A stretch of 5,317 nt of DNA from DATNPH01 sp036703315 (GTDB lineage Bacteria; Cyanobacteriota; Cyanobacteriia; Cyanobacteriales; Coleofasciculaceae): positions 1 to 5,317 of the forward strand of contig DATNPH010000143.1 of assembly GCA_036703315.1 (NCBI GenBank). Direction: 5' to 3'. This document shows, in pieces, positions 1 to 4,982 of this stretch. Numbering within the stretch: position 1 is the stretch's first letter; each line of letters starts with the position of its first letter. The notes beneath the pieces are model-generated. The model was not told where the DNA came from. It saw only the letters and a list, made by a program, of their open reading frames with translations, and searched no databases. Position numbers and translations under genes: made by a program.

Positions 1-130
1 ATTACTATTCTCGTGAATGTGCGACAAGTAGTTTAGATGCCTCCGTCCCTCCGGCATCCTCGCCTTCCTCCCCCACCTGCGCGTTGTGGGCTGAACGCCC
101 ACTCGCTTCGAGGTGGGGGAATCCTGGCGA
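1..130 (+). mobile_element. Right end of an IS200/IS605-type insertion element (partial)
   Basis: This stretch is unlike the coding sequence that follows. It is rich in CCTCC/CCCCC runs and carries a long compound hairpin, as expected of the subterminal structures that the HUH transposase recognises in IS200/IS605 elements and of the 3' part of TnpB guide RNA. I recall very similar hairpin-bearing ends in cyanobacterial elements of this family; that is memory, not a search. Immediately after it, from about 133, the protein frame reads as the end of a PAS domain, so the element appears to have landed inside a sensor kinase gene. The exact boundary cannot be fixed without an empty site; 125-138 is my estimate. 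No terminal inverted repeats or target duplication are visible, which suits this family but is weak evidence. One frame (3-140) stays open across the whole end, so I cannot tell whether a transposon protein finishes here. Confidence 0.55.
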
Positions 131-1686
131 ATCTAGTTGAAGCAAGAGGAGAGGCTGTTTTTAACGAGCAAGGGCAAGTCATTAAACTCTTCGGAACGTC
201 ACTGGATATCACTGATCGCAAGCGGATAGAGGAAGCCTTGCGGAGTAGCGAAGAACGCTTGCGTTATCTCGTTAGCTCAAGTCCGTCGGTGATTTTTAGC
301 GCCAAGCCAGATGGAGATCTTGGAGCAACTTATATTAGTGAGAACGTAGTTAATTTGCTAGGCTACGAAGCACGAGAATTTTTGGAAGATTCTAACTTTT
401 GGGCTGAACACGTACACCCAGACGATGTTGAGCGCATATTTACTGGATTAACGAAAGTTTTTGAACGGGATTTTTACTCCCACGAATACCGCTTTCGGCG
501 TGCTGACGGGACGTACTGCTGGCTGTTGGCACAACTTAGGTTAATGCGGGATGACACTGGCAGACCTAGTGAGATGTTGGGCTACCTGCTGGATATCAGC
601 GATCGCAAGCTGACAGAAGCGACGCTGCAAGAAGCCGAACGACGGTGGCGATCGCTTCTGGAGAACGTGCAACTCCTGGTGGTAGCCTTAGATTCTAGGG
701 GAAATGTGGAGTACGTTAACCCCTTCTTCCTAAGCCTCACTGGATATACCCAAGCAGAAGTTCTGGGCAAGAACTGGTTTGAAAATTTCCTTCCCCCATC
801 CTTTCAACAGCAGGTTAACACGGTTTTTGATGAAGTTTTGGAAGACAACTTTCACCCTCACTACACCAACCCAATTGTGACTAAATCGGGCGAAGAGCGG
901 TTTATTGCTTGGAACAACACGCTCCTGCGAGATACAGAGGGGAACATTATCGGAACCACGAGCATTGGCGAAGACATCACCCAGCGTCAAACCATTGAGC
1001 GGATAAAAAACGAGTTCATCTCCATCGTCAGCCACGAACTGCGAACTCCGCTGACTGCTATTCGGGGTTCTCTCGGCTTACTAGCAACGGGAATCTACGA
1101 CAAGAAACCCGAAAAAGCGAAACGCATGGTTGAGATTGCCCTGACTGATAGCGATCGCTTAGTGCGGTTGGTCAATGACATCCTGGATTTGGAACGCTTA
1201 GATTCGGGCAAAGTGACGTTGGTGAAGGAAGTTTGTGATGTCGCTGCTTTGATGCAGCAATCGGTGGATGGCGTGCGGGCGATTGCTGACTCCGCAGCCA
1301 TCACCCTGTGTGTTTCTCCTGTATCAGCTCAAGTGTGGGTTGCCCCTGACACTATTATCCAAACCCTCACGAACCTGTTGAGTAATGCCATCAAGTTCTC
1401 TCCCTCAAATACCACAATTGCCCTGACTGCCCAACCCCAGTCAGACCATGTCCTGTTCCAAGTTAAAGACCAGGGACGAGGTATCCCGGCGGATAAAGTG
1501 GAAGCGATTTTCGGGCGATTCCAGCAGGTTGATGTCTCGGATTCTCGTCAAAAGGGAGGTACAGGTTTGGGCTTAGCGATTTGCCAAAGTATCGTGCAGC
1601 AGCACGACGGACGTATCTGGGCGGAGAGTACTCTGGGTGAAGGAAGTACTTTTTACTTCACCTTGCCAGTAGCAATAGAGCAATAA
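37..1686 (+). CDS. PAS-PAS sensor histidine kinase, 5'-truncated by an insertion
   Basis: A two-component sensor kinase that autophosphorylates on His and passes the phosphate to a receiver. Residues 1 to about 32 are element DNA, not kinase. Residues 33-66 are the C-terminal end of a broken PAS domain, ending in the typical DITDRK. A PAS_3-like domain follows at about 70-192 and a second PAS at about 203-320. HisKA begins near 323, with H-box SHELRTP and phosphoacceptor His333. HATPase_c has N-box NLLSNAIKF (Asn450), G1 DQGRG (478-482), F-box IFGRF (491-495) and G2 GGTGLGL (507-513), so the catalytic core is complete. No membrane segment is seen, so the remaining protein is probably cytoplasmic. 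An in-frame TAG at 34-36 rules out an earlier start. ATG 37 has no Shine-Dalgarno sequence and the next in-frame ATG (544) lies deep in a PAS domain, so whether it is expressed is doubtful. The likely partner is the receiver at 2095. Confidence 0.85.
   Translation: MPPSLRHPRLPPPPARCGLNAHSLRGGGILANLVEARGEAVFNEQGQVIKLFGTSLDITDRKRIEEALRSSEERLRYLVSSSPSVIFSAKPDGDLGATYISENVVNLLGYEAREFLEDSNFWAEHVHPDDVERIFTGLTKVFERDFYSHEYRFRRADGTYCWLLAQLRLMRDDTGRPSEMLGYLLDISDRKLTEATLQEAERRWRSLLENVQLLVVALDSRGNVEYVNPFFLSLTGYTQAEVLGKNWFENFLPPSFQQQVNTVFDEVLEDNFHPHYTNPIVTKSGEERFIAWNNTLLRDTEGNIIGTTSIGEDITQRQTIERIKNEFISIVSHELRTPLTAIRGSLGLLATGIYDKKPEKAKRMVEIALTDSDRLVRLVNDILDLERLDSGKVTLVKEVCDVAALMQQSVDGVRAIADSAAITLCVSPVSAQVWVAPDTIIQTLTNLLSNAIKFSPSNTTIALTAQPQSDHVLFQVKDQGRGIPADKVEAIFGRFQQVDVSDSRQKGGTGLGLAICQSIVQQHDGRIWAESTLGEGSTFYFTLPVAIEQ
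69..120 (+). repeat. Compound hairpin in the element end
   Basis: A perfect 10-bp inverted repeat (69-78 TCCCCCACCT, 111-120 AGGTGGGGGA) encloses a second perfect 6-bp stem (86-91 GTGGGC, 97-102 GCCCAC) with a 5-nt loop, TGAAC. A 3-bp helper stem (81-83/104-106) can form between them. The fold is far stronger than chance. It could serve as the single-stranded transposase binding hairpin, as the scaffold of a TnpB-associated RNA, or incidentally as a brake on transcription entering the kinase gene. It is translated in the kinase frame as the Pro/Arg/Gly-rich leader. Confidence 0.8.
599..606. repeat. HIP1 octamer GCGATCGC (first of nine)
   Basis: The cyanobacterial highly iterated palindrome occurs at 599, 648, 1151, 1809, 2182, 3362, 3680, 4306 and 5292. 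That is about one per 590 bases, whereas chance would give about one per 65 kb at even base composition. The sites fall inside genes on both strands and are the best taxonomic clue in the window. Confidence 0.9.
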
Positions 1687-1759
1687 CATACTTCATCAAG
1701 CGAGACTTTAACCCTTGATTCGGTAGGATCGGCATAGGTTTACCCCAACTGCGGCTGTT
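1687..1759. other. Short spacer after the kinase
   Basis: These 73 bases lie between the kinase stop and the Uma2 relic. I see no hairpin followed by a T-run, so no intrinsic terminator is evident here and transcription could continue into the downstream genes. No promoter was convincing enough to call. Confidence 0.4.
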
Positions 1760-2070
1760 ATGGTTAAGATACCCGACCAGCATTTGACAATTCCTCCTCT
1801 GGAAAATGGCGATCGCTTAAACCGTTACGAATTTGAGCGCCGCTACAGTGCCATGCCAAACCTGAGAAATATCTCGACTTACCTGCTGATAGCGATGCAA
1901 TTATACGGAGTCGAGTTTTTCCAGGGCTGTGGTTAGCGATTGCACCAGTTTTAGCAGGAAATATGCAGCGCGTATTGGCAGTTTTACAAGAGGGAGTGCA
2001 ATCTCCTGAACATGCCGCATTTATCCAGAAATTAGCTTCACTTCCCCCAACCACCAACCATGAACCATGA
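1760..2070 (+). pseudogene. Uma2-family endonuclease relic with internal deletion
   Basis: The two ends of a Uma2-family protein (PD-(D/E)XK-like putative nuclease, highly amplified in cyanobacteria) are joined in different frames. The 5' piece starts at ATG 1760, reads MVKIPDQHLTIPPLENGDRL then NRYEFERRYSAMPN, and runs out of frame into a stop at 1934-1936. The 3' piece lies one frame away, from about 1861 to the TGA at 2068-2070. It includes SRVFPGLWLAIAPVLAGN and QRVLAVLQEGVQSPEHAAF, which I recognise as the family C-terminus. Intact members are roughly 190-240 residues; here about 100 codons remain and the central catalytic core is gone, so no nuclease activity is expected. The junction lies near 1855-1865. 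A HIP1 site sits in the 5' piece. Family recognition is from memory of conserved ends. The last codons are written by the heptamer repeat. Confidence 0.8.
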
Positions 2071-2098
2071 ACCATGAACTATGAATTATGAACCATGA
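2057..2098 (+). repeat. Tandem heptanucleotide array (STRR type), six units
   Basis: There are six head-to-tail 7-bp units: ACCATGA three times, then ACTATGA, ATTATGA and ACCATGA. Each unit holds ATGA, so ATG occurs every 7 bp (2060, 2067, 2074, 2081, 2088, 2095) and successive ATGs cycle through all three frames. The array encodes the final residues and stop of the Uma2 relic. It occupies the place where the next gene's ribosome binding site should be, and it supplies that gene's start codon. Short tandem heptamer repeats of this kind are well known in filamentous cyanobacteria. Confidence 0.9.
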
Positions 2099-2472
2099 CC
2101 AAGCGAATTTTAGTGATTGACGATGAAGAGCGCATCCGGGAAGTGGTTCGGGCCTGCCTGGAAGACTTGGGAGGCTGGGAAGCGATCGCTGCCACATCAG
2201 CTAAGGAAGGGTTGCTTTTAGCACAAGCTCAAAGCCTAGATGCCATCCTTTTAGATGTATCCATGCCGGACATGGACGGTTTCGTTCTCTTTGAAAAGCT
2301 TCAGGAAAATCCTGTTAGTCAATCCATTCCTGTCATTTTGCTGACTGCCAAAGTGTTACCAGATGATCGAGTACGGTTTGCCAAGATGGGCGTAGCTGGG
2401 GTCATTTCTAAGCCCTTTAACCCTGTAACCATTTCTGAACAGGTCGCTGAAATTTTGGGTTGGAGCTTGTGA
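2095..2472 (+). CDS. Single-domain response regulator (CheY-like receiver)
   Basis: A 125-residue protein consisting only of a receiver domain, with no DNA-binding or enzymatic output, so it probably acts by protein contact or as a phosphorelay intermediate. Key residues are all present: acidic pocket Asp9/Asp10, phosphoacceptor Asp54 in LLDVSMPDMDG, switch Thr84 in LLTAK, and Lys106 in SKPFNP. The usual switch aromatic three residues before that Lys (Tyr106 in CheY) is replaced by Val103, so signalling through aromatic rotation may be altered. ATG 2095 is chosen because it starts directly before the first beta strand (TKRILVIDDE); the in-frame ATG at 2074 runs into a stop at 2089. No Shine-Dalgarno sequence is present because heptamer repeats fill the leader. 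The histidine kinase upstream is the obvious candidate partner. The stop overlaps the next gene. Confidence 0.95.
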   Translation: MTKRILVIDDEERIREVVRACLEDLGGWEAIAATSAKEGLLLAQAQSLDAILLDVSMPDMDGFVLFEKLQENPVSQSIPVILLTAKVLPDDRVRFAKMGVAGVISKPFNPVTISEQVAEILGWSL

Positions 2473-3110
2473 CATCCTTACACAAACCGATGCCTCCTGA
2501 TCAGGTTCATGCTCATAAATTAGATGCTTCCCAGGTTGATGAAATTGCACAACTGCTGGCTCTTGCATTTAAGAATGGCTCCGGCCTTAGCCAAATTTGC
2601 AATGCAGAAGGTGAAGAACTTCATCGGCGACTGTACTTCTTGTTTCGGGCTGGACTTGCGCTGCAAGCGGCAGCGAACCAGCAGGTGTTGAGTGTGACGC
2701 AGGATGTCGTAACAGGTGTTGCTGTGATGCAGGAACCAGAGAGTTGCTTTCCTCTTTGGGCGCAGATTCATTGGTTACTACAAGTAAGCTTTGGTGTCAG
2801 CCCAGTTGTAGCTTGGCACCTCTGGCAAAGCTTGAGAATTTTAGAACAATACCATCCCCCAGAACCTCATTACTACCTGATGCTCTTGGGTGTACACCCA
2901 AATTTTCAAAGGAAAGGATACGCTCGTGTTCTGCTTGAGGCACTTCATGCACGTTCAGAAGCACATCCCACATCAGTTGGTGTGTATCTGGAAACAGCAA
3001 ATCCGCAAAATGTGGGATTGTACAAATACTTTGGGTATCACCTAACAGCACGAGTTAATATTAAGGGTGTGGAAAATTTCATTATGTTTCGCCCAAATTT
3101 TAGAGGATAA
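2469..3110 (+). CDS. GNAT-family N-acetyltransferase
   Basis: An acetyl-CoA dependent transferase of the GNAT fold, 213 residues from this start. The acetyl-CoA pyrophosphate loop is visible as Q-R-K-G-Y-A (residues 147-152), preceded by strand YYLMLLGVHPNF and followed by helix ARVLLEALHARSEA. Motif B follows as YLETANPQNVGLYKYFGY (174-191), typical of the family C-terminus. The N-terminal HKLDASQVDEIAQLLALAF is the usual first helix of the fold. The acceptor substrate cannot be read from sequence. Three starts are possible: TTG 2460, GTG 2469 and ATG 2490. I prefer GTG 2469 because it overlaps the regulator stop as GTGA, the usual form of translational coupling, with GGAG just upstream (short spacing); ATG 2490 is the main alternative. 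It probably shares a transcript with the regulator. Its end faces the convergent transporter with 16 bases between. Confidence 0.9.
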   Translation: MTSLHKPMPPDQVHAHKLDASQVDEIAQLLALAFKNGSGLSQICNAEGEELHRRLYFLFRAGLALQAAANQQVLSVTQDVVTGVAVMQEPESCFPLWAQIHWLLQVSFGVSPVVAWHLWQSLRILEQYHPPEPHYYLMLLGVHPNFQRKGYARVLLEALHARSEAHPTSVGVYLETANPQNVGLYKYFGYHLTARVNIKGVENFIMFRPNFRG

Positions 3111-3120
3111 AAATCAAAGT

Positions 3121-3153
3121 CTAGAGCTATTTGGAGCTATTCTTGCGCTCTAG
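3121..3153. terminator. Weak inverted repeat between convergent genes
   Basis: A 7-bp inverted repeat, CTAGAGC (3121-3127) and GCTCTAG (3147-3153), with a 19-nt loop lies just past the acetyltransferase stop and covers the last codons of the transporter. On the plus strand it is followed by AGTAGTTTTAG, only a short T-run. The loop also holds a direct repeat of GAGCTAT (3124-3130, 3134-3140). It could act as a terminator for the plus-strand operon, but the stem is short and the loop long. Confidence 0.3.
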
Positions 3154-4551
3154 TAGTTTTAGTAGAATTTCTCCATGCACAGAGCGAGTAATTGGATAGA
3201 AGTAAGCACAGACTAAGCCAAAAACTAACACTAACGCTGGTACGGGACCGATCAGCCAACGGATTGCTAAAAGAGCTGATTCAGGTTGAGAAGGAAGTGA
3301 CTGTCCGGGCGTTGTGGGGATGAATCCAGCTCGGTCTAAAATTTTACCGACTAGGAAAAGTGCGATCGCTAAAGCAATTTTTTGCAGCTGCACCACCAAG
3401 CCACAAAAAATTCCCTCTCGCCGCTGTCCTGTATTAAGTTCATCCAAATCCAGCACATCTGGCAGCATCGACCAAGGTACCAGGTAGGCTGTGGACAGAC
3501 CAATCCCTACTATCACGGCTAAGACGTACATCAGCGCCACTTGATTGGGTTGTAAGAAACACAGTCCAACTAAAGCACAAATCGTCAAGGGAATCCCCAT
3601 CCAGTAGACGGCTCTTTTTCCCAATCGTTGACCGACTGCACTCCAGAAAAACATCATTGTTAGGGCTGTACCCTGAACAGCGATCGCTGCCTGGGTAAAG
3701 TGATGGTCTGGCAGTCTCATCCAGTGAATCACAAAGTAGGGCAAGATTGCCGCCGTTACCTGTAGACCCAACCAGGAACACAGATAGATACCAATAACGC
3801 ACAAAAACGGGAAATTGCTGAAGGCAATCTGGAGCTGTTGCCTTATTGGTAGGGCTGACGCATGAGAAACTTGAATTCGTTGGGCTTGGATTGCCTTGTA
3901 GCGTTTATAAGTACCCCAAACACACAGATAAATTGCAGATATAGCGATAATCCCACACACAGCTCCCAGAATCAAATACTTCTTGGAAGGGTCAGCAATA
4001 TTGGCAAAGATTACCTGAGCCAAACTTAGGGAGAGGATACTAGCGCCAATGCTAAAGGCAGCTTTAAAGCTAACCAGGCTCGTGCGTTCGTCATAACCAG
4101 TAGTCAGTTCGGCAGCAAGGGTACTATAGGGAACGGCAACGACTGTAAAGGCTGTGTCCGACAGCAGAGCTATCCCACTGAAGTACGCAAACAGTAGCCA
4201 CTGATTGGTGATGGGTGGAACAAACCACTGCAGGCAAAAGCACACTCCCAAGGGAATAGCACCTACGAGCATCCAGGGGTAACGCCTGCCTAAAGGGGAA
4301 CGGGTGCGATCGCTTAAAATTCCAACCATAGGGTCGTTAATGGCATCCCAAACCTTACCGATTAGCAAGACACTGCCCGCTAGGGTAGGATTTAACCCGG
4401 CTACTGAGGTGAGAAAAAACAACCGGAAAAACACCAAGATGTTGTTAGGAATCTCCCCTCCTAGTTCTCCAACTCCATAAGCAAGTTTGGTTCTCAAACT
4501 CAGCCTTTCGCTACCAGGCTTCAGGGGAATAGCATCGGGAGAATGACTCAT
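3127..4551 (-). CDS. MFS transporter, GPH (MelB-like) sugar:cation symporter family
   Basis: An inner-membrane carrier of about 474 residues with roughly twelve hydrophobic helices, matching the usual GPH length. The family signature is clear: LAYGVGELGGEIPNN at the first helix, then KVWDAINDPMVGILSDRTRS and PLGRRYPWMLVGAIPLG in the helix II-III region. The two Asp residues four apart in WDAINDP (69 and 73) match in motif position the cation-site Asp55 and Asp59 of MelB, which suggests Na+ or H+ coupled uptake of a glycoside or related solute; the substrate is not deducible. A second conserved patch is SMLPDVLDLDELNTGQRREGIFCGL, typical of helix X-XI in GPH proteins. ATG at 4551-4549 is chosen. 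An upstream in-frame TTG at 4572 would add seven residues, but neither start has a clear ribosome binding site. It is transcribed against the regulator/acetyltransferase pair. Confidence 0.93.
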   Translation of the reverse strand: MSHSPDAIPLKPGSERLSLRTKLAYGVGELGGEIPNNILVFFRLFFLTSVAGLNPTLAGSVLLIGKVWDAINDPMVGILSDRTRSPLGRRYPWMLVGAIPLGVCFCLQWFVPPITNQWLLFAYFSGIALLSDTAFTVVAVPYSTLAAELTTGYDERTSLVSFKAAFSIGASILSLSLAQVIFANIADPSKKYLILGAVCGIIAISAIYLCVWGTYKRYKAIQAQRIQVSHASALPIRQQLQIAFSNFPFLCVIGIYLCSWLGLQVTAAILPYFVIHWMRLPDHHFTQAAIAVQGTALTMMFFWSAVGQRLGKRAVYWMGIPLTICALVGLCFLQPNQVALMYVLAVIVGIGLSTAYLVPWSMLPDVLDLDELNTGQRREGIFCGLVVQLQKIALAIALFLVGKILDRAGFIPTTPGQSLPSQPESALLAIRWLIGPVPALVLVFGLVCAYFYPITRSVHGEILLKLLERKNSSK

Positions 4552-4620
4552 TGGGGAAGATAAGATTGTCAACTAGACCGAGCCAAACCTAGCACAACGG
4601 CTCCACCCGTCTTTAATAGA

Positions 4621-4655
4621 ATCATGAACAATGAATTAGGAACCCTGAATCATAA
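4621..4655 (+). repeat. Degenerate heptanucleotide array, five units
   Basis: Reading in sevens gives ATCATGA, ACAATGA, ATTAGGA, ACCCTGA and ATCATAA. These match the A-N-N-ATGA pattern of the clean array at 2057-2098 with scattered substitutions, so this looks like an older, decayed copy of the same repeat family. It lies between the divergent transporter and second regulator genes. Confidence 0.6.
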
Positions 4656-4972
4656 GCATCTTTATAAGTTCCTTATTTTCTTTGTTTAGTCTTGAGACAG
4701 AGCAACCTCAGCGCACTACCTGAACGACGCTGGGATAGCTGATACTTGCTGGTTAATGCTCGCGGACTAAAGACCATGAATACAGCCTACTGGAAGTCTC
4801 CACGAACGTTGGTGCGATCAAGCCAAGCCATGCAAAAGTCGAACGCCGCCTACTGGGAAAGCTATTGCCAGCCCACCATTTTGGGTAAAAGCTTTCCAAG
4901 TCTCAAGTTAGTACAGCGATTCAGGTTCAAACACAAAGTCAGTGAAGTTGAGGGGAACTCTATGAACGCACT

Positions 4973-4978
4973 GGAGGT
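4973..4978 (+). promoter_or_regulatory. Ribosome binding site deciding the second regulator start
   Basis: GGAGGT, a full anti-16S complement, ends four bases before ATG 4983. It supports that start over ATG 4962, which has a weaker AGGGG at 4951-4955. It contrasts with the first regulator, whose leader has no such site. Confidence 0.6.
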
Positions 4979-4982
4979 GGCA

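Larger units (their letters stand above)
4552..4982. other. Divergent intergenic region between transporter and second regulator
   Basis: About 430 bases that should hold promoters for both flanking genes. I could not identify a -35/-10 pair that I trust on either strand. It contains a degenerate heptamer array (4621-4655), then an AT-rich tract (about 4655-4690). From 4743 onward the frame of the downstream regulator has no stop, so 4776-4982 could be either a long leader or an N-terminal extension. No tRNA, recognised riboswitch or terminator was seen. Confidence 0.5.

Noticed and set aside
37..130. Signal peptide or membrane anchor at the kinase N-terminus
   Set aside because: The leader is Pro/Arg/Gly-rich with no hydrophobic core and comes from the element end.
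730..1035. 101-codon minus-strand open frame
   Set aside because: It lies wholly antisense to the conserved PAS and HisKA coding sequence of the kinase.
1764..2075. 103-codon minus-strand open frame
   Set aside because: It is antisense to the Uma2 relic, whose plus-strand pieces are clearly recognisable; the minus translation resembles no family and starts in the heptamer repeat.
2057..2098. CRISPR array
   Set aside because: The repeats are 7 bp and directly adjacent without spacers, which is a tandem simple array and not CRISPR.
2744..3051. Open frames in other phases inside the acetyltransferase
   Set aside because: They are shadows of a gene with clear GNAT motifs; no ribosome binding site or recognisable protein.
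3440..3802. 120-codon frame within the transporter on the same strand
   Set aside because: It is an out-of-phase shadow of the GPH transporter, whose membrane helices and motifs are continuous through this part.
4567..4572. TTGACA as a -35 box for the transporter (minus strand)
   Set aside because: No -10-like hexamer lies 16-18 bases downstream, and the site is only about 15 bases from the chosen start codon.
4690..4975. Riboswitch or other structured leader before the second regulator
   Set aside because: I could not match it to any known riboswitch consensus, and the continuous open frame gives an equally simple account; kept only as an open question.
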